64,000 bases of DNA from Okapia johnstoni (GCA_024291935.2 CM044309.1:4588001-4652000); one strand, 5' to 3'. Numbered from the stretch's first letter, positions 1 to 12,326 are shown. Notes: a model not told the origin generated them from the sequence alone. Numbers and translations: made by a program.

Positions 1-68
1 CTGCCGTCTATGGGGTCGCACAGAGTCGGACACGACTGAAGCGACTTAGCAGCAGCAGCTTAGCAGCA
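1..68 (+). mobile_element. Bov-A/Bov-tA SINE 3' end, cut by the window edge
   Basis: GGGGTCGCACAGAGTCGGAC followed by ACGACTGAAGCGACTTAGCA and an AGC-rich tail is the 3' terminus of a Bov SINE. The 5' part lies outside the window. Confidence 0.88.
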
Positions 69-882
69 AGATAAACTCTAAGCTGTGACGGGCTGGGGTA
101 AAGTCTGGGGGTCATGGTGGAGGACACTAACAGGATCATTCAGCAAAGCTAGCTCTGAGGAAGGGCACTGGGCAAAGGCCGGGCAGCCTCAGGTCTTCTC
201 CTGGGCCTTCTCCTGCCAGCTGTGACCTTCATCACAGGGACTGGCTCCATCTCTAGAGGTGCAGGGGAGGAGGGAGGCAGTGTGAGAAGCCAGAGGAGCT
301 GCAGTGGCTAAAGGGCTTTATCCAAACATTTTAAAACTAAGCGGTGTCCCCACAACCCCAAACACCTTAAAAGAAGGTTCCTATCTGCACAGGAACTCAG
401 AATTTTTAAACAAGGTCCTAAACACACACACACACAAAGATGGGTAGGAAATTCTCTTTTCTGTCAAGGCTAAATTAGGAATGCTTATTAAGCAATTCAG
501 ACAAAGAATACAAAGAGAAGGAAAGTGAACAACAGATCACAAGGACTTCAGCTACAGGGGCTCAGGCTAATGCCCTAATTTAAATGATAATGTTTTTTCC
601 CTTGACACTCTCAGTCAGAAACACCACTGGATACTTAACTAAGGCGAAGTGATACTTCGATGGTCACAGGAAGGGCAGGTCAGTACCCCCTGCTCCTCAG
701 AGACCACTCACCCCTCGGCAGCTCCCAGCGCTGTGGCTTTATGAGGAATACAACAAAAGACGCACAGACCCCGTGTCCTCCCGTCAGTCACGTATCTTGC
801 CCAGTGGCTTTGTATCCTGCAAGGGAAAGTAATAACTGTTCTCAAAAGCAACTTTGCAAGCAGGTAATGTAGGGAAATCTCT
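69..882. other. Unique sequence, no gene seen
   Basis: No repeat family or coding signal was recognised. A short CA run lies at 422-436. The 70-codon frame from 660 lacks any family resemblance. Confidence 0.5.
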
Positions 883-1153
883 GGATAAAGAGAACTAAGC
901 ATGGCTTTCTTGACATAAGAGAAACCATTTTGTCTGAGCCATTTTGTGATCTAAGTTGGGCCACAATGCTCATCCTTGAACAGGTCTCAATAATTAATAA
1001 TCTTAAGGCAACAGAAGAATGCAGAAACAAACAATTGTTATCAGGCAAGAAAAGTAACCACAGCAAAAATAATATGTCAGTTGGCAAGACTCCCAGTTCT
1101 GTTTCCATGGTAAAGATTAGCCCGAAGCTCTCAACCACGAGATTAACTGAAAC
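883..1153 (+). mobile_element. Possible ERV LTR, left part
   Basis: The text GAAACCATTTTGTCTGAGCC, then CTCATCCTTGAACAGGTCTC, resembles a ruminant endogenous-retrovirus LTR as I recall it. It ends at the BovB insertion. There is no retroviral coding sequence nearby. The family is not certain. Confidence 0.35.
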
Positions 1154-1712
1154 CGACTGCAGCCATGAAATTAAAAGACACTTTTGCTCCTGGAAGGAAA
1201 GCAGTGACCAACCTAGACAGCATATTAAAAACAGAGACATTACTTTGCAGACAAAGATCCGTCTAGTCAAGGCTATGGTTTTCCCAGTAGTCATGTATGG
1301 ATGTGAGAGTTGGACGGTGAACAAAGCTGAGCACCGAAGAATTGATGCTTTTGAACTGTGGTGTTGGAGAAGACTCTTGAGAGTCCCTTCGACTGCAAAG
1401 AGATCCAACCAGTCCATCCTAAAGGAGATCAGTCCTGGGTGTTCATTGGAAGGACTGATGTTGAAGCTGAAACTCCAATACTTTGGCCACCTCATGCGAA
1501 GAGCTGACTCATTGGAAAAGACCCTGATGCTGTGAAAGATTGAAGGCAGGAGGAGAAGGGGACGCCAGAGGATGAGATGGCTGGATGGCATCACCGATTC
1601 GATGGACATGAGTTTGGGTGGACTCCAGGAGTTGGTGATGGACAGGGAGGCCTGGTGTGCTGTGGTCCATGGGGTCACAAAGAGTCGGATATGACTGAGC
1701 GACTGAGCTGAA
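1154..1712 (+). mobile_element. BovB 3' end
   Basis: A 5'-truncated BovB from the codons for DCSHEIKR, through VFPVVMYGCESWTVNKAEHRR and LWCWRRLLRV, to GACTGAGCGACTGAGCTGAA. The coding frame is mostly open to 1535, but this is only the ORF C-terminus. Confidence 0.93.
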
Positions 1713-1950
1713 GGGATGATTATGCTGCCCTTTTCTGACGCTCATCACTTCAATCAACTAAAACTTGGACTCTGTCAACAGTCCAAACTCCTTCATAAGA
1801 TACTGCTTTGGGAAAGACCCCTGGTATTCTCCTTACTTGCCTCAAGTGCTAAATCCTTCCCTCTCCCGCTCTCTGGCTTGTTTGTGCCTTTTGGCTCAAC
1901 AGCTACCAGGAGGCAGTTTTCAGGTAACATCTTTATAGGTAGGTGCTGTA
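1713..1950 (+). mobile_element. Possible ERV LTR, right part
   Basis: The sequence after the BovB has U3/R/U5-like features: an AT-rich TTCATAAGATACTG, then CTTGTTTGTGCCTTTTGGC. It could be the other side of the LTR at 883-1153. A clean target duplication is not visible, so this join is tentative. Confidence 0.3.
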
Positions 1951-2009
1951 GGCAGCTGTCTGCGCCGGTTCAGGCCTCTTACTCCATCAAGTTTATTCAT
2001 TTGTTTCTT

Positions 2010-2370
2010 TTCCAAATAGCTTTATTGACGCACGGTTTACATACAGTAAACTGTACATATCTAAAATGTACACTTTGATATGTTTTGGCATATGTGTACA
2101 ATCATGAAACCGTCATCACAATCAAGGCACCAAACACGTCCATCATCCCCAAAAGTCTCCTTGTGCCATTTTGTAACCCTTCCCTCCCGTCCCTTCTCAT
2201 TCCCTCAAGTTTACTTTGCATTTTCTAAAGTTTTACATAAACAGTGTCATATGATATATGCCCTTTTGGTCTAACTCCTTTCACTCGGCACATTTTTTTT
2301 TTTGATTCATTCATACTCTTACATGTATCAGTAGCTCAATCCTTTTTATTACTCAATTAAGTTTTCCTAC
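2010..2370 (-). repeat. L1M 3' UTR relic
   Basis: Antisense text (TATTGACGCACGGTTTACAT, then ATGAAACCGTCATCACAATC, then TTTCACTCGGCACA) matches the 3' part of old mammalian L1M elements. It is strongly diverged. Confidence 0.75.
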
Positions 2371-3560
2371 ACAACCTCCTAAAACTTTTAATCCCACCGT
2401 GAAACTCCTCTTTGGGTCAAGAAAAGTTAAACAACTTGCCACACTTAAAAAGGCAAACCCCTACCCAAAACGTGTCAGGTGGCAACTTTGTTGAGAGTCT
2501 GGTGGCAGCCAGCTGTGAATCTGAGGCAAGCAGGCGCAGGGCTCCCAGGGAAGGATAGAAACAGGGATGGGCCGCAGGACTCACCAGAGAGAAGTGTCGA
2601 ATTTGCTGCTCCAGTGATGCCCACACCCAGCCTATCTCCTACAGCTACTCGAATTACCTTCCCTATTTTCAGTAGCTGAATAATTACCTTTCCTTATTTC
2701 TCAGTTTCACTGCCAGCCAGCCTCACTCAAGCTCCAGGGCTGGGGTTTTCTCTTACACATTCCCACCCCCTTTTGAGTACTGAAGATAGCTATTCTGTTG
2801 CCGGGAACTTAAACCTGTCCTCGACTGCCGAGAGTTCACAGTCTCAGGCATCTCGTGGGATCATTCGAGTCTCTGACAGTGGAGAGATGCTTGGCAGTTT
2901 CCCCAAAGCAAGGAGGTCTGCTTCCCTCGGGAGACCAGCACCGCTCCGCCCATGTGGTCCTCAGCAGTTTCACACCTCAGCTCCACACTGGGGGTCCGGC
3001 CAGCTCGCATTCTCCCCTCTCCTCTCTGTCCAGTCTCCTGGAAGTGAAGTTCCTACCTCTTGCTCCCTCTCCGTCACTTCTGCTTCTTTCTAAAAACTGC
3101 TTCTGATCTCAAGGGATTGGAGGACAGTGTGGGTAGTGTGCTTGGTTCTTCATGTCTTTCCAAATCTATTGTTAATTCACACCATCTGGGGCTTGTTTAC
3201 TTCACATATTTCTTCCTGCTGATTAACAAGAGTGTGACTTGGATCATTTTCTTAAATAATAAAGGTGGACAAACTGTTAATCTTTTGATGCTAGTAAAAC
3301 AATCTTACTTCTTGGATTAACGCGGAAGAAAGGTCATGCATAAATAAGTGGGGAAAAGTAAAATACAAACATGAATATTTCAAGATACTGTCTTACTACG
3401 TGTATTTAAACAATTTACATGTACTTGCAATCCCTTAATACTAACATACTTAGAAACATTTTTAAACAGAATTTAGTAAAATATCTCCAAGTCTTAGAAA
3501 TACCTACGATATAACGGTAAAACTTACCTGTTCAAGATATGTTTTTAGACCCCAGACAGC
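2371..3560. other. Unique sequence, no gene seen
   Basis: I see no recognised repeat or exon. Overlapping open frames at 2773-3106 are in moderately GC-rich DNA and show no motif. Confidence 0.5.
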
Positions 3561-3564
3561 CTAC

Positions 3565-3915
3565 TTCAGTTCAGTTCAGTTCAGTTCAGTTCAGTCCAGT
3601 CTCTCAGTCATGTCCGACTCTTTGCGACCCCATGAATCGCAGCACGCCAGGCCTCCCTGTCCATCACCAACTCCTGGAGTTTACCCAAACCCATGTCCAT
3701 CAAGTCGGTGATGCCATCCAGCCATCTCATCCTCTGTCATCCCCATTTCCTCCTGCCCCTAATCCTTCCCAGCATTAGGGTCTTTTCCAATGAGTCAACT
3801 CTTCTCATGAGGTGGCCAAAGTATTGGAGTTTCAGCTTCAACATCAGTCCTTCCAATGAACACCCAGGACTGATCTCCTTTAGGATGGACTGGTTGGATT
3901 TCCTTGCTGTGGCTA
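3565..3915 (-). mobile_element. BovB 3' end
   Basis: It starts with five CAGTT repeats (the antisense of the BovB ACTGAACTGA terminus) and runs to GGATGGACTGGTTGGATTTC. About 350 bp remain. Confidence 0.93.
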
Positions 3916-4755
3916 AATGGAAAGATTATTCTGCAGCCCTTTATAAAGATGAAAACTGGATATTTTTTAAAATTCATATGCTTATTATCCAGAACTATTT
4001 ACTAAATATATGTAGCATGTCTGCTATTTTGAGCAAGTGAAGTCAAGTTGGGCTGAACGTGCACGGGGCCCTGAGGACCGCTTCAAGATCTTCACCTTCC
4101 CTTGATGGGAACGTTTTTGATCCCTCAGCAAAGCAGGGGGCTTGGCAGGGAACAGGAAAGAGCCATCCTGTGTAAAGAAAGAGCTTGCATTTAATGAAAA
4201 CCTGTGAAACTTACAGCCAGACTTGTTGCAAAGTTTTCAGAAGGCAGGGCAGCTCTCGTGTGTCCTTGATGCATGAAGGACTTCCCTCCACCAACACCCG
4301 GGATCTGGTGCTTCCCTGAGATCGCACAGGCAAAGGCCTGCTTGTCCTGGAAACTGTCCAGAAAGCCATGCCAGCAGATTTGATCAGAGGGGTCAGGTGA
4401 GTGGCAATTTCACCTAAAAATGTAGCCTTACACACACATTTGAAGGTTTCAAAGACCATTCATTCATCAAAAGTTAACTGCAATCAGCTCAACCACAAGA
4501 CAGCAGAAAATGGATCTTGTCTTTCACTGAATAATCATCCTTTCTTGTCTCAAAAGCATTTAGCTCAATATCCTTTTAGAGGCAAGACTCCTTTGTTTTC
4601 ATTTGATGTACATGAGCTTATCTTATATTTCAGGGGCCAAGAGGATATTCATAGCCTAGGAATCATAACTGATACCCCATATATTTATTTTTTAATAATT
4701 AAATGCCAATATAACAATTCTAGTACACTTGGCAACTATGACATCTTCGATTTAT
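3916..4755. other. Unique sequence, no gene seen
   Basis: No repeat family or coding signal recognised. Confidence 0.5.
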
Positions 4756-5025
4756 TTTTTCCTTTTTAAAAATTTTTATTGAAATATAATTGATTTACAA
4801 CGTTGTGTTAGTCTCAGTTGTATAGAAAAGTGATTCAGTTATACATATACATGTATAATTTTTTTACATTCTCTTCCGTTATAGTTTATTACAAGATATT
4901 GAGCATAGTTCCTGTGCTATATAGTAGGTCCTTGTTGGTTATCTATTTTATGTATAGTAATATGATTATTTTAATCCCAGATTCCTAATTTATGCTTCCC
5001 TCCTATCTTTATCCTTTTTTAAAAA
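4756..5025 (-). mobile_element. L1 3' UTR, artiodactyl type
   Basis: Antisense text TTTTATTGAAATATAATTGA, then AAGTGATTCAGTTATACATA, then CCTGTGCTATATAGTAGGTC is the familiar cetartiodactyl L1 3' end. It is 5'-truncated. Confidence 0.88.
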
Positions 5026-5074
5026 AGCACCTAGATATTCTTGAGATTCTGAAGACACTAGCAAAAAAAAAAGT

Positions 5075-5265
5075 ATGTGAATGACTGTATTTACATGACA
5101 TCATGAAAAAGGCAAAACTATATGACATGAAAGAACAGATCAGTGGTTGCCAGGGATTAAGCGTGGAGAGAGGGGTGACTAAAAATACAGCAGAAAGGAG
5201 TGGTGGGGGTGTGCCGCAGTCTTCTCTAAACCTTGATTTCGGGGGTAGTCACAAGACTCTACACA
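5075..5265 (+). repeat. Old L1M 3' UTR fragment
   Basis: GAACAGATCAGTGGTTGCCA followed by GGGATTAAG is typical of old L1 3' UTRs. The rest is heavily diverged. Confidence 0.5.
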
Positions 5266-7920
5266 CTTGTCAAAAATCTTAGGACAATACATCCCAAAAC
5301 GTGAAGTCTTCTGTACACAAATCAAAAAAGAAAGTGCACTGAATCTTATTAAATTGGCTTCTATAAGAAATGGAGTTTGGAAAACGTCTTGCTCTACATC
5401 ACTGTTCGCTCAACCCAAGGTAGGCAAGACTCCCCCGGGGAAGCTGGAAGAAAATTCAAGGAGCCGTAGGAGCTGCAGACATGCTCATCCTCTGCTGCCT
5501 GGCACAGCAGCCACAGCAGCAGACGCGCTGTTTTCTGTCCTAATTGACCCAGCGGACACGGCCATAACGCCGCTGTAATGCGGAGCAAGGGCTTCTCAGA
5601 TTGAGCTTATACGTGTTTACTCGGCCCGTGGCCAAACAGGTACATTGCGATGCGCATGTTCAGTGCTATAAGCGATCTTAGCTGTTACCTAACCATGTAT
5701 CCACAAAACGTGCAGCCAGGGCGAGAGGCCGAGGGGCGAGGGAGCCTGACCACCACCATCCCGGCCAACTGCTCTTTCCCTACAGAGAAGCAGTTGAGAG
5801 GACAGAGACTCAACTTCTATTTTTTTCTGTTGACATCTGGGGAAATCATTTACTTCTGTATTATTGTAATTAGAATCATCTTAATCATCTTCTCAAATTA
5901 TGCATTATACGGATATTATGGCACATCAAGGATAGCAAGGTAGATACAACTACAGCCTTGTCCAGTATTAACAGAACCCATTAAGCATTATTCCCAGCCC
6001 CCATCAAATCTTTACCTTTCTTTTCCTAGGTAGACACTTCTCAGCTAAAAAGATTTTATGAAAGGGATATATTGGTTTTTTTATCCTGAAGCACTTGGCG
6101 CTTACAAAAAAGCCAAACACCCACCCCATCAGCGGACACTGATTAATCATCTTCACATATCAGATTGCTTACTGATAAAGATCAGCCATCTTTGGAGTTT
6201 TTAATTCACATCTGTATCTGCAGAAGCTCTTCAGATGGCTCATGTGTTAATAGCCAAAGACCTTTTCTCTTGGGTAGAAACTGCGAATTTGCTAGTTAAT
6301 TAGCTAATTTGTTTCCATGCTTTACTGGTAGTGCTCATTTGTCCCTCCTCTTCCCCCAGATTCCTGCTGGTTGACTCTCCTCCAGTGTGAACATCTTCCA
6401 CTTCCCCCGAACCCCAAATAAGATGCCTAGGGTCAGTTCATCGCCTGCAGATTTTTTTCATGTGTGTATGTGTTTGTGTGTTTAATAAAAAAAAAGGCAA
6501 GGAATAACATGGTCTGGAATAGTTCTTTCCTGAGGATCTCTCTGAGAGAAATAATAGTACTTTTTTTTTTAGGTACAGTAAGTTTCCAACTGATATGTGA
6601 AGACAAACAACGTTCACTAGATCAATTTAGGGTGATACCTCTCAACCAGTTGAAAGGAGCATTTGCTAGCTCTAAGTCAGATATTCCTACAGGAGTATCC
6701 CTTGCCTTCTACTGCTTAGTCAATAGAAACAACATCCTTAAAGGTCAACCAGCTATTATTCCTCCTGGTCTCATCTCTACCCATTTGGCAGCCCATTAAA
6801 GAAATAACTTCACAGCGAGATGTATAATGGCAGCAATGTATCAGTACCTTTTTACACTCTCGAAACCATAATTTTTCCTTTTACTTTACTCCCGAAACAA
6901 CTTAAAGTCTGAATGAATGTTTAGAGACCTGTTCTTACACAAGTGATCTATTAAGAGAGAAAACTGTCAGGCTTGAAGACAATAGGGTAATTTTGCTTTG
7001 GGTTAATATTGCCGTATCTTAAAAACTATTTGTAAAAACAAAAGACCTGAAGAATCACTAAAACATCCAAGAGACTAATTTGAGTTCTAACAGTCTGTAT
7101 TCTTTTCTCCAACTTCAGGGCTGGGATTGCATGTCTCCCTGGCCTCTGAATGCGTCACTGTAGCCTTGACTACAAGGGAGCCATTGATTCGAAACACAAA
7201 GCAGACTCAGGACCAGCCCTTGAAAAACAGACACCCTGCACCTGACTCAAATCTCTCCTGAACCTGGGCAGATGCTTTAGGCTACTCTAAAGTCAATCTG
7301 ACAGCGTCCCTCATAGTGAATAATTGCATGAGTTTTAGAATAACATTTTTTTTTTTTTACAAAGTATCAACTTGTAAAAACCTTCTACAATGATGTCAGC
7401 ATACACATCTTCTTTTTGCTGGGTGACCCAGCAGCAGATTAGAGGATATTTAACTAAGCTTCAAAACTCCTTGGCATCTCAGTAAACTTTTGATCCAAGA
7501 TTATTCTGACTATAAAAGAATACAGTCCAAGCTGATTTCCTACCATGGGTAGTTAAGAAAAATATTTGAATATGTGCTGACATAATTAAAAGTGAAAAAA
7601 TTATACGGGAAAGACAGAAAATTGGAAAACAACCATGATTTTCCACCACCTTCTTCAGTTTTTTAAAATTGGTTTTGCGCTGGATTTTTTTCACACTTAT
7701 GAATTTCTGGGATCTAAAATTGAAAGCATTTGTATCATATTTTATCAGCAATAAATAGTAATAATCTTCCAAAAATATTATAATCCCCAAAATAATTTCT
7801 GATGTGTACAGCTATACTAAGATTAATTTATGTTGATATCTGATCAGCCTCAAATTCTTCATCCAGTTGTCAAGCATCAATACCTAGAACTTGAGCGTGA
7901 TAGTCTCATAAAGCTATTTT
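5266..7920. other. Unique sequence, 2.65 kb, no gene seen
   Basis: AT-rich with a few short homopolymers. No transposon or exon recognised. Open frames at 5267, 6464 and 7479 (minus) have no motif and no splice-site context that I trust. Confidence 0.5.
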
Positions 7921-8681
7921 ATATGGCAGAAAGAGAAGAAGAACTAAAGAGCCTCTTGATGAAAGTGAAAGAGGAGAGTGAGAAGGTTGGCTTAAAACTC
8001 AACATTCAGAAAACGAATATCATGGCATCTGGTCCCATCTCTTCATGGCAAATAGATGGGGAAACAATGGAAACAATGACAGACTTTATTTGGGGGGCCT
8101 CCAAAATCACTGCAGATGGTGACTGCAGCCATGAAATTAAAAGTCACTTGCTCCTTGGAAGAAAAGTTATGACCAACCTAGACAGCATATTAGAAAGCAG
8201 AGACATTACTTTGTCAATAAAGGTCCATCTAGTCAAGGTTATGGTGTTTTCAGTAGTCGTGTATGGATGTAAGAGTTGGACTGTGAAGAAAGCTGAGTGC
8301 CGAAGAATTGATGCTTTTGAATTGTGGTGTTGGAGAAGACTCTTGAGAGTCCCTTGGACTGCAAGGAGATCCAACCAGTCCACCCTAAAGGAAATCAACC
8401 CTGAATATTCATTGAAAGTACTGATGCTAAAGCTGAAACCCCAGTACTTTGGCCACCTGATGTGAAGAACTGACTCATTTGAAAAGACCCTGATGCTGGG
8501 GAAGATTAAAGGCAGGAGGAGAAGGGGACGCCAGAGGATGAGATGGTTGGATGGCATCACCAACTTGATGGACATGAGTCTGGGTAAACTCCGGGAGTTG
8601 GTGATAGACAGGGAGGCCTGGCGTGCTGCGGTTCATGAGGTCGCAAAGAGTCAGACATGACTGAGCGACTGAACTGAACTG
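7921..8681 (+). mobile_element. BovB 3' portion
   Basis: It begins just after where YADD would be (MAEREEELKSLLMKVKEESEK) and runs through LNIQKTNIMASGPISSW and MVFSVVVYGCKSW to GACTGAGCGACTGAACTGAA. The C-terminal coding frame is open for about 530 bp but is only a truncated tail. Confidence 0.94.
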
Positions 8682-8985
8682 ATGATTAAATTTGTCAATA
8701 TTAAATATAAATTTTAGGGTTAAATCTAAATTTTCTTTTATCTATTGGTAAAAGAATAATACACAGAACATAAATCACCATGTTATTTGGCAGAGTCTTC
8801 ATAGTCTAGCTTCAGAAAGCAGATGGAGACAAACATATAATTCAATAAAGCATCAACTTGCACCTTCAATGATTCACAAAGTAAGTCCAAATGCTTTTGC
8901 ATAGCATTCAAGGCTACCGATGTTTGCACCCTGCTTCCTCATCACAACTACTCCATCATGCACTTTCGAATATAAAATACCCTAG
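8682..8985. other. Unique AT-rich sequence
   Basis: Nothing recognised. Confidence 0.5.
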
Positions 8986-8989
8986 ATTG

Positions 8990-9137
8990 CTCTTCTTTTT
9001 ATTCAGCACTCATTCATTTTTTTGTTATAAAATCCTCAAAAAGCCAGGCACTTTTTCAGCACTGGAAATAGATCAGTGAACAAAATAGATAAAAATGCGT
9101 ACTACTATGGACCTCACATTCTAATGAAGAGAGAATT
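8990..9137 (+). repeat. Ancient mammalian repeat, left part
   Basis: GCCAGGCACTTTTTCAGCAC, then ATAGATCAGTGAACAAAATA, then CCTCACATTCTAATGAAGAG follows a widespread old mammalian repeat whose class I cannot name with certainty. It resumes after the inserted BovB as CAATAAATAAATGATC. Confidence 0.5.
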
Positions 9138-9310
9138 AGTTCAGTTCCGTTCACTCATTCAGTCGTGTCCGACTTTTTGCCACCCCATGGACTGCAGCAC
9201 GCCAGGCCTCCCTGTCCATCACCAACTCCCAGAGCTTGCTCAAACTCATGTTCATCGTGTCGGTGATGCCATCCAACCATCTCATCCTCTGTCATCCCCT
9301 TCTCCTCAAG
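9138..9310 (-). mobile_element. BovB 3' end, short
   Basis: Antisense terminus TTCAGTCGTGTCCGACTTTT through CCATCTCATCCTCTGTCATC. It is 5'-truncated to about 170 bp and flanked by similar GAGAGAAT words. Confidence 0.92.
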
Positions 9311-9668
9311 GAGAGAGAATGGCAATAAATAAATGATCAATTCATAACATTTTTTTTTCAAATCAGCATTTTTCACCTGTAGCTACCATTAAAAGATAAT
9401 TATCCCTCAAAATAAAAACTTTTATATTGATATAAAATAAACACATGTTAAATATTTTATTTAGCTAAATAAATGAGGGTGCCATGTAGATGCTATAGGA
9501 GAAGCCAAAAAGCAGACTTATTTACAGATCAGAAATATTGAAATGAATGTGAAAATGCAAACAAACCTGGTTTTTCCAAAAGGGGCGGGGAGGTAGGAGA
9601 GTCAAGTGAGCCTCTAAGGAAAGACATAATGTGCATGGCTGCAGAGAAGAGCGACTGTGCACTGTAGC
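9311..9668. other. End of the ancient repeat, then unique AT-rich sequence
   Basis: The first about 40 bp continue the old repeat (AATAAATAAATGATCAATTC). The rest is AT-rich and unrecognised. Confidence 0.45.
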
Positions 9669-10085
9669 AGGTTGAATGGCAGTCCCCCAAAAGATGTGTC
9701 CCTGTATTAGCTCCTAGAACCTGTAAATGTTAATTTGTTTGGATAGAGGATCTTTGCAGATGTGATTAAGGATCATGACGTGAAGAGATCATCCGGGATT
9801 GTTGGGTGAGCCCTCAGTCCAGTGACAAGGATTCTTCAGAGACGCAGAGAGGAGACCGGCAGACAGAGGGGAGGAGGCAGTGTGACAGGGAGGCAGGAGT
9901 GAGCCGGAGCCGCCAACCCCAGAGACGAGGCCAGAATCTCCCGAGAGCCTTCGAAGGGAGAGGGCCCTGCTGGCATCTTGGTTTCAGGCCTCTGGCCTCC
10001 AAAATTATGGGGGAGAATAAATTTCTATTGTTTTATGCCACCAAGTTTGTGGTAATTTGCTAAGGCAGCCTGGGAAACTAATGTA
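9669..10085 (+). mobile_element. MaLR-type LTR (MLT1/MST group)
   Basis: It runs from GCAGGTTGAATGGCAGTCCC, through TTTGCAGATGTGATTAAGGA and the late AATAAATTTCTATTGTTTTA, to AGCCTGGGAAACTAATGTAC. This is the usual length and order of an ERVL-MaLR LTR. No internal sequence is seen, so it is a solo LTR. Confidence 0.75.
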
Positions 10086-10268
10086 CGTTGCTATCAGTTA
10101 CCTTCAATGTACAAAGTTGTAAAGCAGGTCTCAGAATCAGATAACCCAAAGGATCTTTCTCTAGAGCATAGCTTTCCACTGGAGCACAATTTTGGCAGAC
10201 AAACTTTGCCCTGAAATAGCCTTCCCCATGCTTTCTCTGCCCATCAGAACCCTATTCATCTTTAGAAG

Positions 10269-10470
10269 TGAAGTCTCTCATTCGTGTCTGACTCTTTGCA
10301 ACCCCATGGACTGTGGCCTAACAGGCTCCTCCATCCATGGGATTTTCCAGGCAAGAGTACTGGAGTGGGTTGCCATTGCCTTCTCCAGGAGATCCTCCCA
10401 ACCCAGGGATTGAACCCGGGTCTCCCTCATTGTAGGCAGACACTTTACCATCTGAGCCATCAGGGAAGTC
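10269..10470 (-). mobile_element. Bov-tA SINE with perfect TSD
   Basis: Minus-strand Bov-tA with tRNA-like head near 10470 and body to 10269. A perfect 17-bp duplication, CTATTCATCTTTAGAAG, lies at 10252-10268 and 10471-10487. This fixes both ends and marks a fairly recent retroposition. Confidence 0.96.
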
Positions 10471-10487
10471 CTATTCATCTTTAGAAG

Positions 10488-11325
10488 CAAAGCTCAGATG
10501 CCATCATTTGTTTCTTGATGAATTTCTATCGGACATTTTAAAATCCATCCAACTAGAATGGACCACTCTACTAATAACTCCTTTTGACACTTAAGCGTGC
10601 CCCTTTATCCATATTTCTCAGGTACTGTAGTGTCCTAGCAGGACACCGTGTACACGGCAGGTTCTCACTAACTTTGAAGAAACGGAGCTGAGCTGGGGAG
10701 AGCGTGTCCTACAGTGGCCGACAGGAAAACTGGATCACTTCCAGTAGTAACAGACCGGTCTTTCTCCAGGCTTATCATGTGCAAGCTTAATGTTAAAAAG
10801 AGAGTCTCATATCCAGAGCATCTGACTACATAATTGTGCATGAGGTCAGTATGTCCATTATCTAACAAGAGGCTTGGCGCTTTCAGAAAATCAGCACCTA
10901 AGGCCTGGAGTTGGAGGGTGACATGACAATAGCTTTAATGACGAAATACCTTAAGAATAACTTTCCTTTGATCTCTCTGATGGCTCACTTAAAGCAGATT
11001 TAATGAGACCGCATTTTATATACATATATATATGTAATGTATATATATATACTTGAAACTCACTTGCAGACACAGTTCAAATTGTTTTCCTAGGAAACAC
11101 TTTGAAACCTCTGTATAGCAGTAGTTGCAAAGAGATGTTGCAACTCTTTGATGCAAAGAGATCAACTGCAACTTGATACTACTCAGTAGATGCAAAGAGT
11201 AGTTGCAAATATCCAACAGATATTCCCCAATCTCAGTCCCTTTCAAGTGGCACCTCTCCTGCTCTCATACAGAAAGAGGACTTCTCCTCAGAGGACATTT
11301 ATGGAAATTAAGATTACGTGATATC
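10488..11325. other. Unique sequence with an AT microsatellite
   Basis: An interrupted TA repeat lies at 11016-11052. Around 11120-11215 several GCAAAGAG words occur in direct and inverted order. No gene seen. Confidence 0.5.
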
Positions 11326-12326
11326 TTATAGATCAATGGAACGGAATATAGAGACCCCAGAAATAAACCCATGCACCCGGCTGATTAATCTATGGTAGAG
11401 GAGGCTAGATTACACAACAGAGAAAAGACAGTCTCTTGAGCAAGTGGTATTGGGACAACTGGACAGCCACACATAAATCAACGAGGTTAGAGCACTCCTT
11501 CGCCCCATACACAAAAATAGGCTCAAAATGGCTTAGTGACTTAAGTACAAGATGCAACACCATAAAACTCCTAGAAGAGAATAAAGAGAAAACATTCTCT
11601 GATATAAACTGCAGGAATGTTTCCTTAGATCAGTCTGTCAAGGTAAAAGAAATAAAAGCAAAAATAAACGCATGGAACCTCATTAAACTTAAAAGCTTGT
11701 GCACAGCAAAGGAAACTGTCAACAAAACAAAAACAGAACCTACAGAATGGGCGCCAACATTTTCAAATGATGGAACTGACAGGGGTATAATCTCCAAAAT
11801 GTAAACAGTTCATGCAACTCAATATCCAAAAACCAAAACCCGAACAACCCAATCGGAAAATGGGCAGAAGATTTCAATAGATATTTTTCTAAAGAATATA
11901 TACAGATTACTAACAAGCACCTGAAAAGATGCTCGACACTGCTAACTATTAGAGAAATGCAAATAAAAGCCACAATGAAATATCACCTCGCATCTTTCAG
12001 AATGGCTATCAACAAAACGTCTATAAAAAAAACAAATGTTGTTCATAGGACGTGGAGAAAAAGGAACCCTCCTACCCTGTTGATGGGATGTAAATTGGTG
12101 CAGCCACGATGGAGTACATTAAAGAGGTTCCTTAAAAACTAAAGGTAGAGTTACCATATGATCCAGCAATCCCACTCCTGGGTATATATCTATAAAAAAC
12201 AAACACATTAATTTGAAAACGTACACACAACGCAAAGTTCATAGCAGCACTATTTTCAGTAGTCAAGATATGCAAGCAACCCTAGTGCCCATCAACAGAG
12301 GATTGTATAAAGGTGCATAAATATAT
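11326..12326 (+). mobile_element. L1 ORF2 3' portion (host of nested insertions), part 1
   Basis: The sequence follows the L1 ORF2 C-terminal region: GATCAATGGAACGGAATA, then AAACTCCTAGAAGAGAA, ATGGGCAGAAGA, AATGCAAATAAAAGCCACAA, and TGATCCAGCAATCCCACTCC. Frameshifts and stops are frequent. It is cut off at ATAAATATAT and resumes at 15812, so this L1 predates the BovB and SINE sequences between those points. Confidence 0.9.

Noticed and set aside
930..1535. 201-codon open frame on the plus strand
   Set aside because: A chimera of LTR-like flank and the BovB ORF C-terminus. No independent gene.
842..1678. 278-codon open frame on the minus strand
   Set aside because: It is the antisense of the BovB 3' end. 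Similar antisense frames recur wherever BovB occurs.
7830..8465. 211-codon open frame
   Set aside because: Host flank read into the BovB C-terminal tail. No endonuclease or RT core, so not functional.
10269..10470. tRNA gene
   Set aside because: The A- and B-box-like words here and in other Bov-tA and CHR copies belong to SINE heads. No complete cloverleaf is present.
11436..11804. 122-codon frame
   Set aside because: Decayed L1 ORF2 C-terminal text with flanking stops.
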